This document shows positions 32,605 to 41,707 of a DNA stretch of 64,000 nucleotides, one piece after another. Positions within the stretch are counted from its first letter, which is position 1, and each line of letters begins with the position of its first letter. Source of the DNA: an uncultured Clostridia bacterium (GTDB taxonomy: Bacteria; Bacillota; Clostridia; TANB77; CAG-508). A program made the position numbers and the translations under genes. The DNA lies in contig CAMMZC010000007.1 in assembly GCA_946529215.1 (NCBI GenBank), positions 1 through 64,000 on the forward strand. The letters run 5' to 3'. The notes beneath the pieces were generated by a model, which worked only from the letters and a program-made list of their open reading frames with translations, made no database searches and was not told the origin of the DNA.

Positions 32605-35358
32605 TTAAGTTTGAATTTTTTTACGATGTCTAACAAGGTCAATTATAAATACAAAAATTATAAGTACTAAGCCTACATATGAAAGTTTTGTACCTAATTT
32701 AAGGTAAGGAGTTTCATATACTAATTTAACTGTATGCTCACCTTTAGCCAAAGGAATTCCTATAAATCCGGTATTTACATTTATTATTTCAGTTTTGTTT
32801 CCATCAACATAAGCTGTCCATCCTTGAGAGTAAGATGTAGATAATTGCAAAATTCCATCTTCATAATTATTAATTGTACCACACACATCTTTATTACTAA
32901 AAGATGTAATATTAAATGGATATTTTTTTAAATTATTTATATCAGTTTCATAATCATCTACAGGAACTGCAATTAGTTTTATATCTTTGTAAGAATATTC
33001 ACCTTTTTTTACAGAAAATACAATAGAAATATTTCCGCTGTGATTATCTCTATAGCCTAAATTGAACAATATATTTGGGTTATCTATATAATATGGGCTT
33101 GTTACTTTATCTCTTATAAGTTGTTTTTTTTCAATTTTATTATATTTGACTATTATTGATTGTTCTGCATGAGTACTGTATTTTTGACCTTCTATTAATA
33201 AATACAATTCGCAATTATTAATATTTTTGTCTTTTATTTTTAATGTAAATGAATTTTTATTTTTCTTAGGTGTAATAATTTTTGTATCTTCATCAACAAT
33301 TTCTAGATCATCTTTTATTTCATATTTTACTTCTTTTGATGAAGAAATTCTATTAGAAATATTTTGATTTTGTATTATATTAGTGTCTTTCAAAATACTT
33401 GAATTTTCTATTACAGCTGTTTTTAGTAATGCATGCTCTTTTTCTATAGGAGAAAGAGGCTCATAGTTTTTCTTTAAAGTATAATTATTGTAAAATAATG
33501 TAAATGGCAAAGCATTATGATTTTGATAAATTTGAGTTGTGTTATTGTCATTTTTTTCATCTTGTATTTCATAAATTAAATTATATCCATAAGGCACATA
33601 AGATGCATCTTTTTTCGATACAATATAATATTTAGTTCCAAGTAAAGTCATTATTCTAAGTCTAGAGTCAAATTCACGTAATGGGTTTGTTTTGGCACTA
33701 TTTAGTATCAATAATTCTCTTGAAAGTGTTGTTAAATACTTGTTTCCTACAGAAAGATAAGTATTTAGTCCATTATAATTATATTTGTATGAAATATTGT
33801 TTGATTCTAAAACATTATTTCCAATTCTGTAAATTCCATTATCATGTTGTTTAATGTAATTTACTGCTTCTGCATAATGTTTTATATTATTTCCAATACT
33901 TTCATAACTTGATTGTGCTTCACTAAATTTTAAAAATTCTTTATAATAATTTCCATGTATATAAGCTATCCAAGAGTAGACTAATATATACCCACATACT
34001 GTAAGTAGTATAATTTTTTTAACCATTTGAGCAATTCTTTTTGATTCTTCGCTTTTTAAATTATCTGCAAATTGAAAATATAAATCTTTTTTTATTTTTG
34101 GATAATCTAAGCTTCGAGAAGCTAAAACTATTAAAAATATAAATGCAAATGCAATTGAAAAAGCTGGGAAAGTTCCTGCAAGTGATTTAAGCAAAAACCA
34201 CAACAAGAAATATATTGTTAAGCAATTTTTTATTAATTTAAATTCTCTTTGTGAATATGTTAAACTATTTCTTAAATTAATCACTACTAAATAAGAAAGA
34301 GCAAAACTAAATCCAAATGTCCATCTGTTAGATTGGAATGAAAATCCATTCATTAAAGAGCCAAGAAATGGTATTAATAAAATTACAAAATACACAAGCA
34401 AATTTTTAAGCCAAGTTCTGTTTTCTTTATTTTTTTTGTAATTTAAAATAGCAACTGGTAAAAGAACAATTGCAAGTGGACAAACACTTACTTTAGCCCA
34501 ATAAGGTGTTTTATCATTTAAAAATATCAATTTTGCATAATAGCCTAAAGTGTAATGTGTGAATCCAGTATTTCCAACTCTGGAATTATTTAAAAATGCA
34601 TAAATTGTTGGTAACAATAGTATTGAGACAGATAATACACCGATTAAGTAACATAATGCTGTTTTAAAAAATTTTGCACAAAATGTTTTTATACCATTTT
34701 CTTTGTATTCGGTTAAATATTTAATAATTGCATAAATAAAGGTTAAAATTGTAATCATATATAAAAAGTAATAATTCGAAACAGCTGATATTGCACTTAC
34801 AAAAGTAAATAATTTGTATTTGTCTTCTTTTAAAATTTTGTCTATTCCTAAGAACATTAAAGGTAGCCATATTGCAGCATTTACGAAAAATGGATGACGT
34901 ACTGCAGCGAACAAAATATATCCACTAAAAGTATAGATTAAAGCTCCAACTAATGTTGCAAATCTGCTTTTTTTATGATAATTACAATATGCTATAAAGC
35001 TAATTCCTACAAAATACATTCTTGCAATAACTAAAGCACTATATATATATTTTAAGTATTTGATGGGAAATAGCAAACTAAAAATAGCAAAAGGGTCTCC
35101 TAAACAATAATACGTTAATTGTCCAACTTGGTCTAAACCAAGACCTAAGTTCCACGAAAATGTAGATATTCCACTTTTAGTATTTTTTACTATTTCATAA
35201 AATTTTTCTAGAAATACAAAGTGCTGCTTGAAACCATCAGGCTCCCATATAAAGCTTCTTCCACTTATTATAAAACTAAAAAATACTCCAAAACATAGTA
35301 ATATAAAAATAATTGTGAATAATTGATATGTGTTTATTTTTTTTGATATTTTTCTCAT
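32605..35358 (-). CDS. YfhO family membrane protein
   Basis: A 917-residue polytopic protein. The first 480 residues hold about a dozen transmembrane helices with the YfhO signature region WEPDGFKQHFVFLEKFYEIV and FSWNLGLGLDQVGQLTYYCL. A large outer region of about 400 residues follows, then a final helix LSYVGLVLIIFVFIID and a basic tail RHRKK. The family (GT-C-like fold) includes Bacillus YfhO and Listeria GtcA-linked enzymes needed for sugar decoration of cell-wall or lipoteichoic polymers. Likely substrate is a lipid-linked sugar; the precise polymer is unknown. AAAAGGGGAG precedes the ATG. The upstream gap (35359-35662) is AT-rich with no other feature seen. Confidence 0.85.
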   Translation of the reverse strand: MRKISKKINTYQLFTIIFILLCFGVFFSFIISGRSFIWEPDGFKQHFVFLEKFYEIVKNTKSGISTFSWNLGLGLDQVGQLTYYCLGDPFAIFSLLFPIKYLKYIYSALVIARMYFVGISFIAYCNYHKKSRFATLVGALIYTFSGYILFAAVRHPFFVNAAIWLPLMFLGIDKILKEDKYKLFTFVSAISAVSNYYFLYMITILTFIYAIIKYLTEYKENGIKTFCAKFFKTALCYLIGVLSVSILLLPTIYAFLNNSRVGNTGFTHYTLGYYAKLIFLNDKTPYWAKVSVCPLAIVLLPVAILNYKKNKENRTWLKNLLVYFVILLIPFLGSLMNGFSFQSNRWTFGFSFALSYLVVINLRNSLTYSQREFKLIKNCLTIYFLLWFLLKSLAGTFPAFSIAFAFIFLIVLASRSLDYPKIKKDLYFQFADNLKSEESKRIAQMVKKIILLTVCGYILVYSWIAYIHGNYYKEFLKFSEAQSSYESIGNNIKHYAEAVNYIKQHDNGIYRIGNNVLESNNISYKYNYNGLNTYLSVGNKYLTTLSRELLILNSAKTNPLREFDSRLRIMTLLGTKYYIVSKKDASYVPYGYNLIYEIQDEKNDNNTTQIYQNHNALPFTLFYNNYTLKKNYEPLSPIEKEHALLKTAVIENSSILKDTNIIQNQNISNRISSSKEVKYEIKDDLEIVDEDTKIITPKKNKNSFTLKIKDKNINNCELYLLIEGQKYSTHAEQSIIVKYNKIEKKQLIRDKVTSPYYIDNPNILFNLGYRDNHSGNISIVFSVKKGEYSYKDIKLIAVPVDDYETDINNLKKYPFNITSFSNKDVCGTINNYEDGILQLSTSYSQGWTAYVDGNKTEIINVNTGFIGIPLAKGEHTVKLVYETPYLKLGTKLSYVGLVLIIFVFIIDLVRHRKKIQT

Positions 35359-35662
35359 AATTTATTGCTCCCCTTTTAATTTTGTTATAATATTTAACAT
35401 TTTTACATTGAGATATGTTCTTTTTTGCATTATATAACTTTTATGAGTTTTTGTAAAGAAAATAAAAACTTTTTTTAAAACTTGCATATTTTAAAATTAA
35501 ATGCTATACTATATTAGTACAAAAAAAGAAGCAAAAATAAATTAAAAAAATTATTTATTTTGGTAAAGTACGAAACAATTAGATTTATTGGCATACTTGT
35601 ATTTAAAATACCAAAATATATTTTTTTTGACTTCATAGAATTAAGGAAAGGATGGATAAAAA

Positions 35663-36244
35663 ATGAAAATAGCAGTATATGGTGCAGCAAGTAGTTTAAT
35701 AGATAATACTTACAAGCTTGCAGGAGTGGAGCTAGGAAAGAAAATGGTAGAGAGAGGACATAGTTTAGTATTTGGTGGAGGAGCCAATGGAATGATGGGA
35801 TCAGTTGCAGAAGGAGTTTACGAAAAAGGTGGATATATTTTAGGAGTAGTGCCACAATTTTTCCATGAAGCAAATGCAGAGATTTCTTTTAAAAACTGCT
35901 CAGATTATATATATACAGATTCTATGAGAGAACGTAAAAGACAAATGGAAGAGAATTGTGATGCATTTATTATTTCGCCTGGTGGAATTGGAACTCTAGA
36001 TGAATTTTTTGAAATATTGACATTAAAGCAATTAGGAAGACACAATAAAGCAATAGTATTATTTAATATAAATGGCTTTTTTGATGAATTAGATGCTATG
36101 ATGACTAGATCAATTAATGAGAAATTTATAACAGATGATTGTAAGGAATTATACGAAGTACATACAGATATTGACAAAATGCTTGATTATATTGAAGCAT
36201 ATGATCCTACAGATGTGGATTTAAGTAAAGTAAAAATAAGATAA
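35663..36244 (+). CDS. LOG family protein (TIGR00730 Rossmann fold)
   Basis: A 193-residue cytoplasmic protein. SPGGIGTLDEFFE (about residues 110-122) is the PGGxGTxxE motif of the lysine decarboxylase-like/LOG family, whose tested members remove ribose phosphate from nucleoside monophosphates such as cytokinin precursors. VYGAASSLIDNTYK and LVFGGGANGMMGSVAEG complete the nucleotide-binding site. Length is typical. AAGGAAAGG lies ahead of the ATG. The natural substrate in bacteria is usually unknown. Confidence 0.9.
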   Translation: MKIAVYGAASSLIDNTYKLAGVELGKKMVERGHSLVFGGGANGMMGSVAEGVYEKGGYILGVVPQFFHEANAEISFKNCSDYIYTDSMRERKRQMEENCDAFIISPGGIGTLDEFFEILTLKQLGRHNKAIVLFNINGFFDELDAMMTRSINEKFITDDCKELYEVHTDIDKMLDYIEAYDPTDVDLSKVKIR

Positions 36245-36312
36245 ATAGAGTAAGTTTTTAATTTATTTAAATAAGATACAACTTATGATTTAAGAAAGGA
36301 TTAGCGGAAAAA

Positions 36313-36624
36313 ATGAGAAAATTTACAGAAATAGATGAAGAATTTGTTTGTGAAAATTGCGGAAAAAAAGTTCCAAAATTAGGATATTCATGTAGAAATC
36401 ATTGCCCATATTGCTTACATTCAAAGCATATAGATATTAATCCAGGAGATAGGGCAGAAGAGTGTCATGGTTTGCTAGTGCCTGTAGGTATAGAAATAAA
36501 CAATAAAAAGGGATATATTATTATTTTTAAATGCAAAAAATGTGGAGCAATTAGAAAAAATAAATTTGCAGAGGATGATAATATGGATCTTATAATAAAT
36601 TTATCTGTAAATAATAATTTGTAA
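36313..36624 (+). CDS. RNHCP domain-containing zinc-ribbon protein
   Basis: A 103-residue protein. The N-terminal FVCENCGKKVPKLGYSCRNH then CPYCLHSKHID contains the RNHCP signature, and FKCKKCGAIRKN near the C-terminus completes two zinc ribbons. The gene starts about 70 nt after the LOG gene on the same strand with an AGAAAGGA site. Family function is unknown; a nucleic-acid role is plausible from the zinc ribbons. Confidence 0.88.
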   Translation: MRKFTEIDEEFVCENCGKKVPKLGYSCRNHCPYCLHSKHIDINPGDRAEECHGLLVPVGIEINNKKGYIIIFKCKKCGAIRKNKFAEDDNMDLIINLSVNNNL

Positions 36625-36630
36625 ATAAAA

Positions 36631-36660
36631 AAAGTGAAAACTTTGTTTTCACTTTTTTTT
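36631..36660. terminator. Bidirectional intrinsic terminator
   Basis: AAAGTGAAAAC (36631-36641) and GTTTTCACTTT (36645-36655) with T run on the plus strand and A run preceding, serving the convergent RNHCP and zinc-ribbon genes. Confidence 0.9.
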
Positions 36661-36898
36661 ATTTAAATAATTTTTTATATCCTTCTAATCCTTCATAATC
36701 TAAAAATCGATTTAAATTTTTTTCAGAAATTCCAGTTTCACTTGCTATTTGGCTTAAAGAATTAATTTCAATACCATTTTCTTCAACAAAGTCTTTAAAT
36801 TGAGATAATTCTAAATTATCTTTACTAGTACATTTTGAGCATACATATCCTTGATTTGTATAAAAAGCTCCACAACGAGAACATCTTTTAACTTCCAT
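36659..36898 (-). CDS. Small zinc-ribbon / helical protein
   Basis: A 79-residue protein. KRCSRCGAFYTNQGYVCSKC (residues 4-23) is a rubredoxin-like zinc ribbon, followed by a helical region ending in SQIASETGISEKNLNRFLDY that looks like a helix-turn-helix. The arrangement is reminiscent of small regulators found next to flagellar or membrane genes, but no assignment is safe. GGAGG precedes the ATG on the minus strand. Confidence 0.75.
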   Translation of the reverse strand: MEVKRCSRCGAFYTNQGYVCSKCTSKDNLELSQFKDFVEENGIEINSLSQIASETGISEKNLNRFLDYEGLEGYKKLFK

Positions 36899-37031
36899 AA
36901 CTAATCCTCCATTTCATTGCTATTATTTGCAAATTTACATTAAAAATAACATATTTCAATAATATAAATTTTAAATTTAAAGTTATTGTATCATAAAGTA
37001 AAAAAAAAATAAACAGGTTTTTAAAAATTTG

Positions 37032-37060
37032 TTGATATTTTGAAAAAAATGTAGTAAAAT
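37032..37060 (+). promoter_or_regulatory. Promoter of the TPR protein gene
   Basis: TTGATA (37032-37037), a 17-nt spacer and TAAAAT (37055-37060). Confidence 0.75.
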
Positions 37061-37106
37061 GAATAAAACTAAAGATAGAAATTATTTAAACAAGAAGGGG
37101 AAATAT

Positions 37107-38312
37107 ATGGCAGAACAGTTGATTTTTATAACACTATCAATAATTTTTTTTGTAATCATTTTCTTAAAAATGATAAAGAAAAATGACACAAGTTATGTTC
37201 CAATACTTGCAATTGAAGCATTAGGAATAACAATAGATTTTGTGGTTTTAAGTTCAAATCATAAAATGAAGATAGTTGTTAAATTTCTAATTTACCTAAT
37301 GAGTGTAGTATTACCATTTGTTTTAATTTTATTAGAAAAAAATAACAAAAATATTATGATGAAATTTAAAATGGCAATAATAGATATGTATATGGCTGTT
37401 GGAAATTACAAAAAAGCCAAGGAAAAATTGCTAGAATTTTTGGAGCAAGATAATGAAAATTATGATTTGCATAAAAGACTTGGTTTAATTTATGAAAAAG
37501 AAGGCGGAATTAGAAAAGCAATAGATGAATATGTTCAATGTATAGACATAAATAATCAAGACTATGATTCATATTATAAAGTAGCGACTTTACTTCAAGA
37601 TTTAGATAGAAAAAAAGAAGCAATTGAAATGCTTAATTCTTTATTAGATAAAAAGCCTGAATATACAGATGCAACAATTATCTTAGGAGATTTACTTATT
37701 GAAGAAAAATCATATAAAGAAGCTGCAATGGTATATATGGATGCTTTAAAATATAATCCAATAAGTTATGAGTTAAATTATAATTTAGGAATGGTCTATA
37801 CATTATTAAATGATTTTAATAATGCAAAACTATGTTATGAAAAAGCAGCAGAAATTAATCATTTAGCATATAATGCAAAATATTGTCTGGCAGAAATAGC
37901 ACTTATATATAAAGACTTAGATAAAGCAGAAATGTATTTTACTCAAGCTCTAAATGAAGAAGAAATTAGTGCAGATTGTTATTTTGAACTTTCAAAAATT
38001 AATATTATGAAAGGAAATAAAGATTTAGCAATTAAATATGCAAATTTAGCAGTAGATTTAAATAGTAAAAAAATTGCTCAAAAAATTGAAAAAGAGCCAC
38101 TATTTATGACAATTAGAAATAAAATTTCAATTCCATTTAATTTAGAAGAAAAAGAAGATATGCCTTCATTTTCTGAAAAAGAAAGAATAGCAAAACAGCA
38201 TTTGGAAAATACTACAGATATAACAACAAATATGGGGTATATTGGAAATAGCAAAAAGAAAATATTTGAAAAAGATATAAAGAAAGAAAAAGAAAAGCAG
38301 AGAGAAGAATAA
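37107..38312 (+). CDS. Membrane-anchored TPR repeat protein
   Basis: A 401-residue protein. Two helices at the start (residues 4-21, LIFITLSIIFFVIIFLKM, and about 32-75) anchor it in the membrane. From about residue 95 there are six or more tetratricopeptide repeats: KEKLLEFLEQDNENYDLHKR, RKAIDEYVQCIDINNQDYDS, KEAAMVYMDALKYNPISYEL and similar. The tail is charged and Lys/Glu-rich. TPR proteins scaffold protein complexes; the partner is unknown. The ATG at 37107 follows AGAAGGGG. An in-frame ATG at 37059 overlaps the promoter -10 and cannot be used from this promoter. Confidence 0.85.
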   Translation: MAEQLIFITLSIIFFVIIFLKMIKKNDTSYVPILAIEALGITIDFVVLSSNHKMKIVVKFLIYLMSVVLPFVLILLEKNNKNIMMKFKMAIIDMYMAVGNYKKAKEKLLEFLEQDNENYDLHKRLGLIYEKEGGIRKAIDEYVQCIDINNQDYDSYYKVATLLQDLDRKKEAIEMLNSLLDKKPEYTDATIILGDLLIEEKSYKEAAMVYMDALKYNPISYELNYNLGMVYTLLNDFNNAKLCYEKAAEINHLAYNAKYCLAEIALIYKDLDKAEMYFTQALNEEEISADCYFELSKINIMKGNKDLAIKYANLAVDLNSKKIAQKIEKEPLFMTIRNKISIPFNLEEKEDMPSFSEKERIAKQHLENTTDITTNMGYIGNSKKKIFEKDIKKEKEKQREE

Positions 38313-38464
38313 GGTTGAATTTAAAGCCTGTCAATGGAAAATATAAGAATTTGTAAGCTATTCAGTTAAATAAGAATATTACTTGAAATATTTATATTTT
38401 CAGCAAGTTATTTAATTGAATTTAATTTAAAAAAAATTATTAAAAAGAGAAAGGATGATGAAAA

Positions 38465-39394
38465 ATGTTAGTAACAACTAAAGAAATGTTTGAAAAATCT
38501 ATGAGAGAGGGGTTTGCAATTGGTGCATTTAATGTAAACAATATGGAAATTATACAAGCTATAATGGATGCTGCAGCTGAAGAACATGCACCTGTAATTA
38601 TGCAAGCATCTTCAAGTGCTATAAAATATGCAAGGTTAAATTATTTAATGAAAATGGTAAAGGCAGCAGAAGAAGAACACCCAGAAATTCCATTTGCAAT
38701 ACATTTAGACCATGGACCTGATTTTGAAACTTGTAAAATGTGTATAGATGCAGGATTTACATCAGTTATGTTTGATGGATCTAAATATGATTTTGAAGAA
38801 AATGTAAGACTTACAAAAGAAGTTGTAGAATATGCTCATAGCAAAGGAGTTGTAGTAGAGGCTGAACTTGGAAAATTAGCAGGAATTGAAGATGATGTAA
38901 ATGTTTCAGCAGATGATGCAATGTTTACAGATCCAGCTCAAGCAGAAGAGTTTGTTAGAAGAACAGGATGTGATTCTTTAGCAATAGCAATTGGAACAAG
39001 CCACGGAGCTTATAAATTTAAAGGAGAAGCTAAACTAAGATTTGATATTTTAGCTAAAATAAAAGAAAGAATTCCAAATACTCCAATAGTTTTACATGGA
39101 GCTTCAACAGTTATTCCTGAACTTGTTGCTCAATGTAATGAATATGGAGCAGATATTCCTGGAGCAAAAGGTGTACCAGATGAAATGCTTCACGAAGCTT
39201 CAATTTCAGGAGTTTCAAAAATAAATGTTGATACAGATTTACGCTTAGCAATGACAGCAGCAATTAGGAAAGTATTTGCAGAAGAGCCTTCTGCATTTGA
39301 CCCACGTAAATATCTAACTCCAGCAAGAGACTTAATTAAGCAAACTGTACAGCATAAAATAAGAGATGTGTTTGGTTCAAGTAATAAAGCATAA
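38465..39394 (+). CDS. fba: Class II fructose-1,6-bisphosphate aldolase
   Basis: A 309-residue zinc enzyme of glycolysis and gluconeogenesis that splits fructose bisphosphate into dihydroxyacetone phosphate and glyceraldehyde 3-phosphate. FAIHLDHGPDFETCKMCIDA holds the zinc His and substrate Asp; VVVEAELGKLAGIEDDV, AIAIGTSHGAYKF and VLHGASTVIPE are the other class II motifs. NVDTDLRLAMT binds phosphate. Length is typical. The AAAGGATG site precedes the ATG. Transcription ends at a long perfect hairpin. Confidence 0.97.
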   Translation: MLVTTKEMFEKSMREGFAIGAFNVNNMEIIQAIMDAAAEEHAPVIMQASSSAIKYARLNYLMKMVKAAEEEHPEIPFAIHLDHGPDFETCKMCIDAGFTSVMFDGSKYDFEENVRLTKEVVEYAHSKGVVVEAELGKLAGIEDDVNVSADDAMFTDPAQAEEFVRRTGCDSLAIAIGTSHGAYKFKGEAKLRFDILAKIKERIPNTPIVLHGASTVIPELVAQCNEYGADIPGAKGVPDEMLHEASISGVSKINVDTDLRLAMTAAIRKVFAEEPSAFDPRKYLTPARDLIKQTVQHKIRDVFGSSNKA

Positions 39395-39400
39395 TATATA

Positions 39401-39483
39401 AAAGCTGTATATTTTGATTTTGAAATTTATGCGCCGGAGTAAAAAGACATAAGACATAAATAGAAAAATCAAAATATACAGCT
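39401..39483. terminator. 20-bp perfect hairpin between fba and smpB
   Basis: AAGCTGTATATTTTGATTTT (39401-39420) is exactly complementary to 39464-39483, with a 43-nt loop containing GCGCCGGAG. It lies between convergent genes and can serve both, but stem and loop are much longer than a normal terminator. Confidence 0.7.
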
Positions 39484-39510
39484 TAATAATATTTTGGGGA
39501 AATTTTTAAA

Positions 39511-39975
39511 TCATTCGCCTTTTTCATTTGCTCTCATAGCCTTTTGCATTCTTCTTTCAGCATCTTTTTTGGCTATATCTTGGCGTTTATCATATAGTTT
39601 TTTGCCTTTTCCAATTCCAAGTTCCATTTTAACCAAACTTCCTTTAAAATAAATGCAAATCGGAATTAATGAATATCCATCTTGTTTAATTTTTCCGAAA
39701 AGCCTATTTATTTCACGTTTTTTTAGTAGCAATTTTCTATCACGTAAAGGATCTTTGTTATATATATTTCCATATTCATAAGGACTAATATGCATTCCAT
39801 AAACAAAACATTCACCATTTTTTATGTTTGCATAACTATCTTTTAAGTTAACTTTTCCAGCTCTAATTGATTTTATTTCAGTTCCAGCTAGAACAATACC
39901 TGTTTCGATGGTATCTTCAATTGAGTAATTATGATATGCTGTTGGATTTTTTGAAATTATTTTTTTACTTTCCAT
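39511..39975 (-). CDS. smpB: SsrA-binding protein SmpB
   Basis: A 154-residue RNA-binding protein that brings tmRNA to stalled ribosomes. TYHNY-like start, then DTIETGIVLAGTEIKSIRAG, NLKDSYANIKNGECFVYGMH, and LIPICIYFKGSLVKMELGIG with GKKLYDKRQDIAKKD are the family motifs; the basic helical tail enters the mRNA channel. The ATG at 39975 is set by AAGGA nine nt upstream; the ATG at 39984 touches that site. The usual partner rnr is not adjacent and no tmRNA gene is visible in the window. Confidence 0.97.
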   Translation of the reverse strand: MESKKIISKNPTAYHNYSIEDTIETGIVLAGTEIKSIRAGKVNLKDSYANIKNGECFVYGMHISPYEYGNIYNKDPLRDRKLLLKKREINRLFGKIKQDGYSLIPICIYFKGSLVKMELGIGKGKKLYDKRQDIAKKDAERRMQKAMRANEKGE

Positions 39976-40229
39976 TTTCACCATTCCTTGTACTATTAAG
40001 CAATTTGTATTTAAATTTTATAAATAACTTTTAGCTTGCAAATATAAATAATATTCTTGTTTAATATGATTTATATTTTAACACGAAACAGCTTAAAAGT
40101 AAAGTTTATAAAAAAATTTCTACGCGAATTTTCGAACCAAACAAAAGCTTTCAAGTGTATTAAAATAATACTTATATTTTTTTTGAAAATATTATATTAC
40201 GCTACAATATTATTTTAATTTAGTGCAAT

Positions 40230-40511
40230 TTAATATGGAAATCTTTCAAATAAGTATTTTATAACATCATTTCCGTTATGTTCTGTAACATATATATAAA
40301 CATTTTTATCAAGACAAAGCCACATTTTTAAATCATAAGAATCTATGTTATCCACAAAAGCTCCAATAATATCAGAAGCTTCAATTGGATTTTTATATTC
40401 TATTTTCCAGAGCAAGTATTGTGAAATACTCATATCTGTTTCATAAAAACTACTTAAAAATTTATTAATTTCGTTTTCTTTTTTGCTTTTTAAACTTATT
40501 GTTACCAACAC
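40230..40511 (-). CDS. Small hypothetical protein
   Basis: A 93-residue soluble protein if started at the GTG at 40511, which has AAGGAG eight nt upstream. A TTG at 40577 would give 115 residues but lacks a ribosome binding site. The sequence LVTISLKSKKENEINKFLSS, then DMSISQYLLWKIEYKNPIEA and VYIYVTEHNGNDVIKYLFER reads as a mixed alpha/beta domain. No family function recognised. It is isolated between smpB and the glycosyltransferases. Confidence 0.6.
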   Translation of the reverse strand: MLVTISLKSKKENEINKFLSSFYETDMSISQYLLWKIEYKNPIEASDIIGAFVDNIDSYDLKMWLCLDKNVYIYVTEHNGNDVIKYLFERFPY

Positions 40512-40728
40512 ATTTATAACTCCTTTTTTATTAAAGTCTACATTTTTATTATTAGTTAATTTTTTTAAAATATTCAATTATTATATCGATTTAAATTATA
40601 TGTACTTTATTATATAGGAAACGTTAATGAAAGGTGGCACAAAAAAATAAATGTTATTAAAAATAAATGAAATTATAATAATATTGTGGGTATAATAATA
40701 AAAGCAACTGAATTATAAGGAGAGAAAA

Positions 40729-41646
40729 ATGCCGAAACTTAGCATAATTATTCCATTTAATAATGGAGAAAAATATTTGGAAAAATGCTTAGAAAGTATA
40801 AAAAACATTAGGTATGAGGATTACGAAATAATTTTAATTGACGATTTTTCAAAAGATAATTCAAAAGAAATTGCAAGAAAATATAAAAATACGAAATACT
40901 TCTATTCAACTGAGGAAACCATAGGTGTTGGAAATGCTAGAAATTTAGGAATAGAAAAATCTACTGGAAAATATATAATGTTTTTAGATGTTGATGATAC
41001 AATTGAAAATAATCTTTTAAAGAAATTAGATAAATTTATGGTACAAGATGTAGAAATGATTAAATACAAAATGAAAATAATTGGAGAAAAAGAGGTATAT
41101 GCAGATGGACCAATTTTTGACATAACAGATGGTGAAGATGGTTTTAATAAGTTATGTTTCGAAGATAAATATATAGATTCACCTTGTTTGTATTTAATAA
41201 AAAAAGAACTATTTGAAAGAACTAATATGAAGTTTGAAAAAAATGTGTTTCATGAAGATTTTGGTTTGATTCCGATATTACTTGCAAATGCAAGAACTAC
41301 AGTTTCAACAGATATTTATGGTTATAATTATTTTCAATCACATAATAGTATTATGAGAAATGAAAATTATTCAATACAATTAGAGAAAATAAATGACAAA
41401 TTTATTCTTTATGATAACTTAAAATTAGAATTAAAAAATATGAATTTAAAATCAAACACTTGTGAAAATCTTTTAGAGTATTATACAAATAGTATTATTT
41501 TAGGTGTAAATGATTTGAAAAAAGATGATAGGAAAATTTTTATGAAGAAAATAAAAGAAAAAAGTATGCTAAATAATTTAAAAGTAAGAAATATAAAGCA
41601 AGTGATAAAAAAATGGTATTTAAAATATATGTATACTTTATTTTGA
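40729..41646 (+). CDS. Family 2 glycosyltransferase
   Basis: A 305-residue GT-A enzyme. LSIIIPFNNGEKYLEKCLES is the nucleotide-sugar binding start, IILIDDFSKDNSKEIA and YIMFLDVDDTIENNLL contain the DxD metal site (here DVDD), and FHEDFGLIPIL holds the likely catalytic Asp. The C-terminal part is helical. It transfers a sugar from a nucleotide donor to an unknown surface glycan acceptor. First of three glycosyltransferase genes in a row, 61 nt before the next, so probably co-transcribed. Confidence 0.88.
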   Translation: MPKLSIIIPFNNGEKYLEKCLESIKNIRYEDYEIILIDDFSKDNSKEIARKYKNTKYFYSTEETIGVGNARNLGIEKSTGKYIMFLDVDDTIENNLLKKLDKFMVQDVEMIKYKMKIIGEKEVYADGPIFDITDGEDGFNKLCFEDKYIDSPCLYLIKKELFERTNMKFEKNVFHEDFGLIPILLANARTTVSTDIYGYNYFQSHNSIMRNENYSIQLEKINDKFILYDNLKLELKNMNLKSNTCENLLEYYTNSIILGVNDLKKDDRKIFMKKIKEKSMLNNLKVRNIKQVIKKWYLKYMYTLF

Positions 41647-41707
41647 TGGGAATTGGTAAAATTATATAGTTTAAAGTATTTATGATTAAAATGAGAAAGG
41701 AAAAAAT

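Noticed and set aside
37059..37106. Upstream ATG for the TPR protein
   Set aside because: It overlaps the promoter -10 box; ATG 37107 has the ribosome binding site.
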